This document shows, piece after piece, positions 1 to 10,720 of a stretch of DNA of 64,000 nt. How positions within the stretch are numbered: the stretch's first letter is position 1; every line of letters begins with the position of its first letter. Origin of the DNA: Chlorophyllum brunneum (lineage: Eukaryota > Basidiomycota > Agaricomycetes > Agaricales > Agaricaceae); assembly GCA_963576785.1 (NCBI GenBank), contig OY756145.1, forward strand, positions 558,001 to 622,000, in the 5' to 3' direction. A model generated the notes under the pieces. That model had not been told where the DNA came from. It saw only the letters and a program-made list of their open reading frames with translations, and did no database searches. Made by a program: the position numbers and the translations under genes.

Positions 1-335
1 GGGCTCAAAGACCGGGCATGCTGGTCGCCTTCTGCCCATTCATATTGAGGGTTCCTCTAGTGGTGGAGGGACCCAGTGCGCTCCCAAAATGGTATCATAG
101 TTCCCCAATGGTGGGACTAGTGGGTGCTGGGGTACGGGAAGCCAGCCGGGGGTGGGACCCTGGAACCACTGGTGGGCCGTGGCGGACTGTGCAGAGAATG
201 TGCGGCCCGGCCAGAGAGGTCTAAATCCTCTGTCGGTGGGTCTCGGAAAGAAGCCGAGTGTACCTGCTTAAGTTGATACCGCAATGCCACCTTCGGGGGG
301 TAAGGGCATTAGTCTGCAAGGGGCCCCTTAGTTGA
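1..335. other. GC-rich, hairpin-rich segment joined to a LINE 3' part
   Basis: No protein family is recognisable here. The segment is more GC-rich than the LINE that follows and holds short perfect hairpins, for example CTCGG/CCGAG around 245-263 and a stem closed by a TTCG loop around 290-300. It runs straight into sequence matching the RNase H part of the LINE at 3909-10707, with no target duplication visible at the joint near 336. It may be the 5' half of a chimeric retrotranscript, or a different element that the LINE invaded. Its left end lies outside the window. Confidence 0.3.
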
Positions 336-1276
336 GCCATCCCAACCCCAACCCGCTTGCCAGCCAGTTTATGGCAGCAGCCACCATTCGACATCTTGAT
401 GGTGGGAGCTCTATTATGAAGAGACTCGGAGGAACAATGTCGACGGACACAGAACTGGTAGCACAGTACTTAGGTATTACCAAGGTGCTTGCCACTGCCA
501 ATTATGACCAGGTTGAGCACATTCACGTGTTCACTGACTTCATCGTGGCCTCCCGGCTCCTACTCGACTGTTCACCACATTCATGCCAACGACAGTCCAT
601 CCTCACCTCGAAGGCACTCCTGGCTTGGTTCAGCAAATCAGACCAGCACCGCCTTTTGTTTTATCACACACTGTCGAAATGCAAGTACGGAATACAAAAA
701 GCCACACATGACTGGATCCAAATGGTCACCTGGCCTAACCGGGGTCGAAATCACCGAGTACCGAACTCGCTTGACTACCTTCGCAAGAAGTCCGCCGAAC
801 GTGCCATTCACACATGGCAAGCCATGTTCGGGTTCAGGAACTACAGCGGTAGCTCCTTCCTCCACCTTCTGGTGCTAGTGAATGGGGCCTCCGCCCTACC
901 ATCACACATCAAATCCGGTCCATGGATACAAGAATGCGGATACCAGCCCCAGCTCTTCACAAGAGCTTGTCGCGCCATACTTTGTCACGCCCTGATTGGA
1001 GAATATCAACTACGATTCTTTCCTAATAAGGATCTCTCGTGCCACCACTGCAACAGTCAAATGGTGCAAACAAGGTCACACATCCTGTATCGTTGCAACA
1101 ACTTTGATCACCACTTCGGCGTCGACACGATCAAGACCCTTGTCAACTTCTTGCGCCGCAACCCCTCTGCGTTCAGTTTCCCCCCAGAACCTGATTGCCC
1201 TCGTATCCATGCTGGTTCCATCCCACTGTTACATCGTCATCAAGTCCAAAGGAGGTTTGGGTCTGCGCCTGCGTAG
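336..1276 (+). pseudogene. LINE ORF2 C-terminus (RNase H end and zinc knuckle)
   Basis: About 310 codons stay open to a stop at 1274-1276. They match the C-terminus of the LINE ORF2 at 6198-10244. The RNase H region is followed by a helical region and a Cys/His cluster, CHHCN then TRSHILYRC, near 1040-1090. This is the C-terminal zinc-binding region typical of fungal Tad1-type LINEs. The first catalytic part of RNase H and all of the RT and endonuclease are missing. No ATG start belongs to it, so it is a 5'-truncated relic. Unlike the longer copy, this fragment has no internal stops in the shared region, so it is the less decayed insertion. Confidence 0.75.
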
Positions 1277-1716
1277 GATCCTTTTCTTTTCTTCTTTTTT
1301 CTTTTGCTCCCCCGGTTATGGACTTCCAATTCATTTCTCTATCTCCCCATTCCCTCGCTCGTCTACTATTTTATATAGTTTTCATTCAAAAACCATCTCT
1401 CCCGTGGTGCCTGGGTAAATACCCGCCCATACGCTATGTACTGTTTGATGTTTCCCCTTGTGATTGCGAGTTGGTAGTTTCTCTTCTATCAATCTCTCTC
1501 TCTCACTCTCTCTCTTTCCGAATTCCCTTTCTTCTCACTTTTCGCTAAACATCGTAGGTACCAAACATCTCTCTAGTGTATGCGCTAGATGTCAACGAGT
1601 CTCGTGGTGTTTGTTTACTTGTAGTTTACTTTCCCTTCTCCGAACATTCTGTACATTCTACCTTTGTATGTATGTACATGCGGACTGCATTCGAGCACCA
1701 CTATATAAATTGTTGA

Positions 1717-1745
<29 letters not shown>
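336..1745 (+). mobile_element. LINE 3' part (Tad1-type family), with poly(A)
   Basis: This stretch matches the last fifth of the LINE at 3909-10707: the end of ORF2, the 3' UTR with CT-rich runs near 1490-1520, and the terminal motif TATAAATTGTTGATT followed by about 26 A (1720-1745). G1 integrase sequence on the minus strand resumes right after the poly(A). This copy is therefore inserted in G1, but its 5' target duplication is not in the window. Confidence 0.85.
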
Positions 1746-1747
<2 letters not shown>

Positions 1748-2329
1748 TGCACCATGGAGGTAAGATGATCAATAATAACCATCAGTATATCAAATTTACC
1801 ATTCAAGCTCTCTGCCTTAGGTAACGGGCCAACAAAGTCAATGCCAATGGTTTTCCATGGTCTAGAAGGTATATCTAATGTCTCTAATTTCCTATAGGAA
1901 GCCTAATTGTTTGGCTTTGATATTTTGTAGGTTACATATGACTTATAGAAGGCAAGTACATCTGAACCTATACCCTTCCACCAGATATTGTCTTGCAGGT
2001 AGGTGGTAGTCTTAGAGGGACCAAAATAGGCAAGGATTGAGTGAACATATAGGATAATCATCTTGTGCACTTGTCATCTATTGATCATTATGTCCAGGAT
2101 ACAAAGTATGTGTTTGCCATTTGACTTTAGGAATACCAAGCTATTACTGACTTTGAAGTTCCTGTATGCAGTAGGGTTCTTAAGTATAAGCTTAAAGAAG
2201 TCATTCTTATCATACTTGTTCTTGATGCCATTATGGATATTGGTACTTGAATCACCAAGTACAATCAGCTCCAGAAGTATAATTGGGTCCTGTATGAGTA
2301 ATTCACTGGCTTCAGTATCCATTATATTG

Positions 2330-2331
<2 letters not shown>
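1746..2331 (-). mobile_element. G1 Ty3/gypsy relic, integrase segment
   Basis: On the minus strand this encodes broken pieces of a gypsy integrase. A region like the zinc-binding domain is visible (2322 down to about 1900), then a stretch reading PWKTIGIDFVGPLPKAES near 1860-1800. That matches the start of the integrase core, which carries the first catalytic Asp. Stops interrupt all frames. The segment continues G1 from 3157-3908 after the inserted LINE at 2332-3156 is set aside. It is interrupted on its other side by the LINE ending at 1745, so the rest of integrase and the 3' LTR are outside the window. Confidence 0.7.
2319..2331. repeat. TSD copy 1 of LINE insertion 2332-3156
   Basis: The 13-bp sequence CCATTATATTGTT occurs here and again at 3157-3169, exactly flanking the inverted LINE. 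Its T-rich end merges with the poly(T), so the true boundary could shift by a base or two. Confidence 0.85.
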
Positions 2332-2360
<29 letters not shown>

Positions 2361-3156
2361 ACAATTTATATAGTGGTGCTCGAACACAGTCCGTGTGTAC
2401 ATACATACAAAGGCAGAACGTACAGAATGTTCGGAGAAGGGAAAGTAAACTACAAGTAAACTAACCCCACGAGACTCGTTGACATCTAGTGCGTACACTA
2501 GAGAGATGTTTGGTACCTACGATGTTTAGTGGAAAGAGGAAAGAAAGGAATTCGGAAAGAGAGAGAGTGAGAGAGAGAAATCGATAGAAGAGAAACTATC
2601 TACTCGCAATCACAAGGGGGAACATCAAACGGTACATAGCGTGTGGGCAGGTATTTACCTGGGCACCACAGGAGAGATGGAAGTTGAATGAAAACTACAT
2701 AAAATAGTAGACGAGCGAGGAGAGGAGAGATAGAGAAATGAATTGTAAGTCCATAACCGGGAGAGCGAAAGAAAAAAAAGGAAAAAAAGGGAAAAGGATT
2801 CTACGCAGGCGCAGACCCAAACCTCCTTTGGACTTGATGACGATGTAACAGTAGGATAGAACCGGCATGGATATGAGGGCGATCAGGTTCTGGGGGGAAA
2901 CTGAACGTGGAGGGGTTGTGGTGCAAGAAGTTGACGAATGTCTTGATCGTGTCGATGCCGAAGTGGTGATCGAAGTTGTTGCAACAATACAGGATGTGTG
3001 ACCTCGTTTGCACCATTTGACTGTTGCAGTGGTGGCACGAAAGATCATCGTTGGGAAAGAATCGTAGTCGATATTCTCCAATCGGGGCGTGGCATAGGAT
3101 GGCGCGACAAGCTCTTGCGAAGAGCTGGGGCTGGTATCCGCATTCTCATATCCATA
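2332..3156 (-). mobile_element. 5'-truncated LINE copy (minus strand)
   Basis: Poly(T) at about 2331-2354 is the reversed poly(A) tail. It is followed by the reverse complement of the LINE 3' UTR and the last 130 or so codons of ORF2; the zinc-knuckle region reads on the minus strand near 3040-2980. The copy is about 825 bp. The 13-bp duplication on both sides shows target-primed insertion into G1. Confidence 0.9.
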
Positions 3157-3169
3157 CCATTATATTGTT
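3157..3169. repeat. TSD copy 2 of LINE insertion 2332-3156
   Basis: This is a second copy of CCATTATATTGTT, identical to 2319-2331. The minus-strand G1 reading resumes after it. Confidence 0.85.
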
Positions 3170-3895
3170 GGTAGTTAACAAACTATCTGGGACAGGGTTT
3201 TTGGTCCCAGGTCTACTTTCTAGTGGTTCTGATTGACTTCCAAGCTGCAGAACCACTTGCTTTGCATTTGGGAAGGCTATGTGGGCCCTCTGGTTATGGC
3301 AAGTAACCATTGATAAGGCCAAGGCCTTGCCTGTATATAGGAGAGAGGTCATTAGCCCTCAGCAATATCTTTGATAGTGTATTCTCCTCTTCAACAGCTA
3401 CATATTTACTGACTGCATAGACTATGTTCTTGGGCTCATTACTGTAGATCCTGGACAGTGCATCTGCCAGTGTATTGCTTTCACCTGGGAGGTACATGAT
3501 ATCAAAATCAAATTCTGAGATAGCCTCAAGCTACCTAGCCTGGTGGGAAGATAGCTTCTTTTGGGTTGATAGCCACTCCAGCTCCTTATAATCCATATAA
3601 ATGTGGAAGCTGATGCCATGCAGTAAGTGATGAAAGCACTTCAGTGACTCAACAATTACTAATAACTTCAGTTTGTGGACAGGATAATTCTATTGAGTAG
3701 ACAAGAACTTCTTGGACCAGAATACTACTATGCTAGCCCTATCAAGATTGTTACCTTGCAACAGGACCCCACTTCCCCCAGTTAAGCTGGTATTCACCTG
3801 TTCCACTTCTGGAGAGTAGTCAAGGGCCACCTGATACAAGTCCCACCAACAATCCACAATTCCCTTTACCTTCTCAAAAGCTCTCTGCTCTGTTG

Positions 3896-3908
3896 GAGTC
3901 TACTGCCA
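3896..3908. repeat. TSD copy 1 of the near full-length LINE
   Basis: GAGTCTACTGCCA here pairs with GAGTCCACTGCCA at 10708-10720 (12 of 13 bases, one C/T difference). Setting the LINE aside restores the conserved WTP-x-EQ motif of G1 RNase H across this point, which confirms the boundary. Confidence 0.9.
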
Positions 3909-3942
3909 TCCCTTCTTTGACTCATACCACCACCATCAATTT

Positions 3943-6201
3943 GTGAAACTCGATTATATGGTACCAGTTTATAGTACTAGGATACATTTCATGCCTGCAT
4001 TGCATTCTAATCTCTCTCCAAGAGAACTTATACCTGACAGTGACGGAGACGTCTTCGGGAACACACCACATGTTCCAGCCTCCTCCATATTCGCAGCCTC
4101 TCTGGCTCTGCCCCCTCCAGGCATCCTATTCCCTAGGATGCCATCTGCACCTAGGCTGTTTATTCCCACCGATCAGGCCTACAGTAACATGATTCCCCTG
4201 TCGGTTCTCAGCAGAAGATTGACCACTCCTCCGATGTCCATGACATCCCTTTCTGGTGATGGAGAGAAAACAATCCATCAAGCTTCTAAACAAGTAAGGC
4301 CAGATGGCAACCAATACTATGCTGGAAAAGACTGGGCAGACCAGGTCGAGGAAGAGTTGGAACCTAAAGTCCAACAAGAAGACGAGGAGCAAGAAGATGC
4401 TCCTGAGGAATTTTACGAGGATGCGGTTAGGGAAGTGGGCAAGATCTCAGAGTAGGTCAAAGCCTGCAGTACCTTCAACATGAGTGGCGACGAAGGTCTT
4501 GCATTTGGACGGGCCTTTACAGAACTAATGGGGACTTTGATGAAGGTGGGATGACTCAAAGTTGCTGTTGATGAGGAGAAGAACGACCTCCATGGTTGGT
4601 TGGGGGTCAATTTCGGTAAGATCATTGTCCGCACTGAGGAAACCCCCCAGCCGAATGTTTCTCCCCTTCGCCGCATGGCCTCCCAAAGCCCCACACGCAA
4701 ACCTGACAATGTCTGCATGAAGGTCATCGAGTACATTGTCACCCCTGGTGTCGTCACTCATTCGGGTATCTCCATTGACGACGCACAGACTGGCAATGAA
4801 GTCACTTGTTCGGGTATCTCCGACGATGACATGCAGATGATATCCGAGATGGAATTCAAGACTGTCATCAACAACAAGAAGCGTGGGGGCTGGAAGCCTA
4901 AAGGAGCGGTCATGAAGACTGCTAATGCTGGACAGAAGACGTCCAAAATCCCCACCCCTGCCTCTCCCACTGTGCCTGCCAAGGCCGCCAAAACTCCGGT
5001 GTCTCAGCCCAGTACCAATGATGCCAAGAAACCCCAGGAAGGAACAAAGACTTCCTATACCACAGCTGCGGCAAAAAAGGGTAACAATGTCACTTCCACC
5101 GTCATCCCTTATACAAATACCCAAGACCCTCTTAAACTCTTGGAGTTTGCGAGCAAATTCCCAGAATTGTCCAATGAGAAGATAGTAGTGATGTACGACG
5201 CCACTTTCTCCTCCTCCTCCCCCACGAACAAGAAACTGGCTAAGAAAGCTGGCACTATCCACTCCACCTTGAATGGTCCATCGTACAAGCAAGTGATCAT
5301 TCCCCTTCTCACCGGGCCCAACGTTACCAACTTTGGGGCCATCATTGACTCTCTAAATGCATGCCTTATAGCAGAAAAGTCCAAGACGAGGGTTATCGCC
5401 ACCTCGCAGGGTAAGCTAGGCCTTATGGTCCATACCTCGGAGGTGCTGACCCCCACAGAGCTAAATGTCGTTAAGGCATGGCTCAAAGATAAATTCGGAG
5501 GAGTTACCACGGGCGACGTATCCCTCCCAAAATCTAAATTGTTTGTGAAAGTCACGGATGTCAGTTACATCATGCCCCGAGGATAGATCCTCACAGAGGC
5601 CGATGTGGTCACCAGCGTTAGGAATTTGATCCATTCCAATGCCATGCAATTCGCGACGCAGCCACAAGTGCGATGCAACTCCAAACACTCAGACACCTGT
5701 ACAGTATGGTTCGAGATCTGGGACTCCAAAGCGGAGTCCAATATCGCAAAAATTGAGGATAAGTTCCTCAACATCTATGGAGGACTCTTCTGCATCAGGA
5801 GGGCCACTGCCAACCTGGGAGTACCATTCTGCGGAAAATGCTGCAGATGGGGCCACCCCCTAATCCACTGCCGAGCAAGGCTCTTCACCTGTGCGCACTG
5901 CAAGGGGCCACACTCTACCGCCAACCACTGATCGTTTGCCCACTGCTGCAAAGGCAACGACAAAGCAGTACCACCTATTGCGGCCACCCCTGCCGGAGAA
6001 CCATGCCCTCACAAGGCTATATGCTCCAACTGTGGTAAGGACCACCTTGCTACTGACCAAAAGTGTCAATTCTGGAAGAAACAATTCGACCACAACTGGC
6101 ATGCCAACAAAGCACTCGAATTAAGAGCCAACAAAGGAGTTCCATTGCCCCCCTCCTCATCATCCCTGGCTAGTCGAAGCCAGACTAACCCCCCTCAATG
6201 A
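3943..6201 (+). pseudogene. LINE ORF1: Gag-like zinc-knuckle protein, four stops
   Basis: A single frame runs from about 3943 to the TGA at 6199-6201. It is broken by TAG 4453-4455, TGA 4552-4554, TAG 5584-5586 and TGA 5929-5931. The first usable ATG is at 3958 or 3991. The N-terminal half is polar and acidic (around 4380-4440). The middle is Lys/Ala/Pro-rich. The C-terminal third carries CCHC-type knuckles: CGKCCRWGH near 5830, CAHCKGPH near 5896 and CSNCGKDHLATDQKC near 6028-6072. LINE ORF1 proteins of this kind bind the element RNA and form the particle with ORF2. Most stops fit C-to-T changes on one strand or the other. The stop overlaps the ORF2 start as ATGA. Confidence 0.85.
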
Positions 6202-9200
6202 ATAACGTTCCCGACAATCAAGACAGGCCTCCTCGCTCACTCCTGAGTGAGTTGAAGGTCTGCTCTCACAACGTTGGAAGATTGTATAGAGTGATGGAGA
6301 CAGTCCTCACGCGTAGAGGTGATGTCGACCTCCTCATACAAGAACCCCCATGGAGATTTCTCCATGACATTCCCTCATCTGTCTCTAATGACGGATTACC
6401 CCTTGTGGGAGGCCCAGTTCACCCAGACTGGACACTCCTCTCATATCCAATTATCGCCAAAGAAGTCCTCCAAGTGGGACACCAATGATACTCTCAATGG
6501 ATGGTCAACATGGAATACTGTACCACTCCCCGAGTCCTCACCTTTGCTCACAAGTGACTGAAGTGGCTCCGACCCTCCATTAGAAGAGATTTAATTGAAC
6601 ATCGAGACCTCCTGTGCATTTCCCTATATGCAGGAGGAGAAGAACTACTGCTGCTAAACGTCTACAATGACAGCTGTAATACTGCACTCCACTTCCTCGA
6701 GGAGTGCCTCTTTGACCTCCCACCCTTCCTTTTAATGGGCGGAGATATCAACATCCAATCGGAGTTATGGGACCCTTCAACGAATCAACATCCAGCAAGT
6801 GCGGACTGTCTCCTTATGATCACCGAAGCCCTCAACCTTGTGAGGACAACTCCGTCTGCGGCCAAACCAACTCATTATGCCTTGGACCCCAATCTACCAG
6901 ACATGGTCATTGACCTGTTGTTTGTTTCGGGAACGTTACCACACATCCCCACCCATTCTATCCAGGAAGGCGATTGGTACAATTTGGACCATGCTCCCCT
7001 CCTAATTAGGATTCCTATTCCGCAAATGGATGTTGTCATCAAACGATTGACAATCCCCAAAGACTTGGATGAAGAAACCAGGTTCCTGATGGATATAGTG
7101 GAAGGAATCAACAACAAGAACTGGCCAATGAATGATGCGAATGAGCTGGAGAGAGCTGTTGCTGATTTGGAAGTTTTGTTTGACAGATCCTGGAATCGTA
7201 ACGCAAAGAAGACCAAGATCACCACTAGGTCCAAGACCTGGTGGAATGAGGAGTGCTCCACTGCACTCGCTATACACCGCGCAGACTGCAAAAACAAGCG
7301 CAAATGGAACGCTTTTCACAAGACCACGAGGAGGATGAAAAAAACATATTTCGACAAGAAGAGCCAAGAAATCTCAGTCGACCAAAAACATCTGTGGGAT
7401 CTGATGCCATGGGTCAAAGAACACACGCTTCCGGCCATGGAAGCTATGTGTCATAATGGCCGACCTTGTCTTACTTTGGACAACCTATGGATGGCACTCG
7501 ACCAACATTACAATGCTGCCCATGACAGACCAACTAACGCGGCAGTTTTGGACAAACTTCCTCCACCAAATGGAATGGAGAATAGGACTTGGGTGAATTT
7601 CTCTCTCCTTGAGATGATGGATTCACTCAAGAATACCTTGAATTCTTCTGCCTCCGGTCCCAACCATATTTCCTGGTCCCATTTTAAGCAGATCGTCGCC
7701 GATGAAACTTGCGCTAATCTCTTTCTCAAAATCAGCAGTGCATGTCTAAGCATTGGATATTGGCCTGTGCATTTCAAAAAGTCAATGTCGGTGATCATCC
7801 CCAAACCTAACAAACCCGACTACTCCACTCCAAAGGTGTTCAGACCGATCGTCCTCCTCAATACACTTAGTAAACTAATAGAGAAGATGCTTGCCAAATG
7901 ACTCCAATTTGAGGCAGTGAAATTCAAAGTTCTCCACCCTCACCAACTAGGAGCCATCCACCAACAATCCACTGAGGATGTGGGACTCTTTCTGATGCAC
8001 ATCATTTGGGGAGCTTGGACAAAGAAGAAGAAGACATCGGTGCTCACATTCGATGTTGCCCAATTCTTCCCCTCCCTAAACTATGATCTCCTCATCAACA
8101 TACTAGGACGACAGGGATTTCCCCCACAAGTCACAGTGTTCTTCAACAATTACCTTAAAGAATGCCGCACAACCTACCGGTGGAATAACAAAACCTCCCC
8201 AGAGTTTGACGCAGCAGTGGGAGTGGGTTAAGGTTCTGCCCTTAGCCCCATTCTCTCCGCCTTATTTCTTGCCCTCCTCCTTCACATTTTTGACATCCGT
8301 ATGGAGGAATACCGCAACAGATGGGACTTTGATGTCCTTTTGTTTGTTGACGATGGTACCTTAGTCGCACAATCTCCATCCCTTGAACGGAATGTTGAAA
8401 TTCTTCAACACATGTACCATGAAATGGAGTAGCTCATGAACTAATTTGGCCTAGAAATTGAACACAGCAAGTCCGAAGTCTTTCACTTTATGCATGCAAG
8501 ATAGGACTCAAATCCCTCTATTGATTTGGGATCACCGCTGTTCACTGGCTGCACCCCCCTCAAACCAAAAACCCATTGGCATTATCTCAGTTTCTACTTT
8601 GACCGGATATTGACCTTCAAGGAACACGTTCGATTCTACTCCACCAAAGCGATATCCACGATTAAGGTGATGAGAATGCTAGGGAACTCTGTAAGAGGTC
8701 TGTTCCCTGGCAACAAAAGATTATTATACCGTTCGTGTGTCGTACCGGTGGCAACATATAGATACCGACTTTGGTTTCATGATAGGTCATGGACTAAAGG
8801 GACTTGTGAAATCCTCAACAAAATGCAACGAAGTGTGGTGCTCTGGATTACCAGGGCCTTCCGGACTTCTCCCACAGGTGGCATAGAATCCCTCGCAGGG
8901 CTCATGCCCATCAAACTCCATCTCCGAAAGTTGGCCGAATGACAGACGTTGAGGCTTCATACATTGGATGATGAACACGTATTGGCAAGATTGATGAAGG
9001 AGTATCATTCTTCCCCTCACTGACTTCACATCAAGAATTTCACGGAGATTCAGAAGAAGAAGACACTTGGAGCTGTGATGGATATTTCATGTCCCATCCC
9101 CGAGACTCGTTATATAAAACATTTTAACTCTGTTTCTAAATCTGTCTGGCCCGGACGTAGGTTACTTGACCGTTTCCCTACTAATGTATCTTTTACAGAA

Positions 9201-10244
9201 TTTAACCAGGACAGTCCTTACCTCTCAAAGATGCTTTGGAACGATGTTATGACTAATGCGACGATGGATGACAAGTCCATTATTATCAGCATGGATGGCT
9301 CGGTCCACCCCAACCCCAACCTGCTTGCCAGCCAGTTCACGGCAGTAGCTACTATTTGACACCTAGACGGTGGGAGCTCTATCATGAAGAGGCTCGGAGG
9401 AACTACGTTGACAGACATTGAACTGGTCGCACAGTACTTAGGAATCACCAAGGTACTCGCAACTGCAGAATACAACTAGGTTGAGCACATTCACGTGTTC
9501 ACCGATTCTATCACAGCCTCTCGGCTCCTACTTGATTGTTTGCCACATTCCTGCCAGCAACAATCCATCCTCACATTGAAGGCGCTCCTAGCTTGGTTCA
9601 ACAAGTCAGACCAGCACCGCCTTTTCTTTTATCACATGCCATCGAAGTGTAAATATGGTATACAGAAAACCACTCATGATTGGATCCAAACAGTCACCTG
9701 GCCTAACCGGGATAGAAATCACCAAGTCCCCAACTCCATGGACTACTTATGCAAAAAGTCCACCGAACGGGCAATCCACACATGGCAAGCCATGTTTGGC
9801 TTCAAGAAATACAGCGGTAGCTCCTTCCTCCACCTCCTGGTGCGAGCAAATGGGGCCTCTGCTCTACTGTCACACATCAAGTCCGGTCCCTGGATACGAG
9901 AATGCGGTCCCCAGCCTCAGCTCTTTGCAAGAGCGTGTCGCGCCATCTTATGCCACTCCCCGATCGGGGAGTATTGACTTCGATTCTTCCTCAACGAGGA
10001 CTTATCATGCCACCACTGCGACAATCAAATGGTCCAGACTAGGTCACACATCCTCTATCATTGCAATAACTTCGATCATCATTTCAGCGTCGACACCATC
10101 AAGACTTTCGTCAATTTCTTGCATCGAAACCCTACCATGTTCAGCTTCCCCCCAGAACCTGACCGCCCTCATATCCACACCAGGTCAATACCCCCGTTAC
10201 ATCATCGTCAAGTCCAAAGGAGGTTTGGATCGGTGCCTGCGTAA
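6198..10244 (+). pseudogene. LINE ORF2: endonuclease-RT-RNase H, about 12 stops
   Basis: The frame starts at ATG 6198, overlapping the ORF1 stop, and runs about 1349 codons to the stop at 10242-10244. Domains in order are an APE-type endonuclease (QEPPW near 6345; MGGDINIQS near 6735, the GDFN-like motif), then the RT. In the RT, the GSALSPILSALF motif follows a stop at 8229-8231 that probably replaced Gln, and FVDD at 8343-8354 is the catalytic box. RNase H (MDGS near 9291) and a C-terminal Cys/His cluster near 10010-10060 follow. In-frame stops are at 6486, 6555, 7899, 8229, 8430, 8442, 8502, 8940, 9021, 9357, 9477 and 9975. The enzyme would nick target DNA and reverse transcribe element RNA there; this copy is dead. 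Confidence 0.88.
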
Positions 10245-10707
10245 ATCCTTTTCTTTCTTTTCAATTTTTCTTATGCTCTCCCGGTTATGGACTTCAAATT
10301 CATTTCTCTATCTCCCCCTTTCCTCGCTCATCTACTATTTTATATATAGTTTTCATTCAAAATCCATCTATTCTGTGGTATCTGGGCAAATGCCCTCCTA
10401 CATGCTAGTACCGTTTGTTGTTCCCCCTTGTGATTGCGAATAGATAGTTCCTTTCTATCAATCTCTCTCTCTCACTCTCTCTCTCTTTCCGAATTCCTCT
10501 TTTCCTTTTTCTCGCTGATCAATGTAGGTACCAAACATCTCTCTAGTACACATGCTAGACGGCATCGAGTCTCGAGGGATTAGTTTACACATAGTTCACT
10601 TTCCCTACTCTGAACATTTTGTATGTTTTACTTTTGTATGTATGTACATGCAGACTGCATTCGAGCACCGCTATATAAATTGTTGATTCAAAAAAAAAAA
10701 AAAAAAA

Positions 10708-10720
10708 GAGTCCACTGCCA
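10708..10720. repeat. TSD copy 2 of the near full-length LINE
   Basis: GAGTCCACTGCCA directly follows the A17 tail and matches 3896-3908 with one mismatch. Confidence 0.9.

Larger units (their letters stand above)
3157..3908 (-). mobile_element. G1 Ty3/gypsy relic, RNase H segment
   Basis: Minus-strand fragments read as a gypsy RNase H domain in several frames. The order is a WTP-x-EQ-x-AF start at 3908-3880, then a region near 3600-3540 matching the yMDykeLEWLstqkkLs type motif. The closing MYLPGESNTLADALSRI motif lies at 3497-3450. The last is diagnostic of the end of Ty3/gypsy RNase H. Frames change by indels and stops, so this is a pseudogene. It joins the RT segment at 10708-13221 across the LINE at 3909-10707. 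Confidence 0.8.
3909..10707 (+). mobile_element. Near full-length Tad1-type LINE (ORF1 + ORF2)
   Basis: This element of about 6.8 kb starts just after the 13-bp duplication and ends in A17 (10691-10707). The order is a short 5' leader, ORF1 (zinc-knuckle nucleic-acid-binding protein), ORF2 (endonuclease, RT, RNase H, zinc region), a 3' UTR with CT-rich runs, the terminal motif TATAAATTGTTGATTC and poly(A). Two other copies of the same family lie at 336-1745 and 2332-3156. Both ORFs keep a single frame but carry at least sixteen stops between them, so it cannot move on its own. Confidence 0.92.

Noticed and set aside
1..335. rRNA or tRNA gene fragment at the left edge
   Set aside because: No recognisable rRNA core sequence and no A/B box pair of a tRNA gene. 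The hairpins alone are not diagnostic.
2330..2354. Poly(T) as a terminator or simple repeat
   Set aside because: It is the reversed poly(A) tail of the inserted LINE, shown by the flanking 13-bp duplication.
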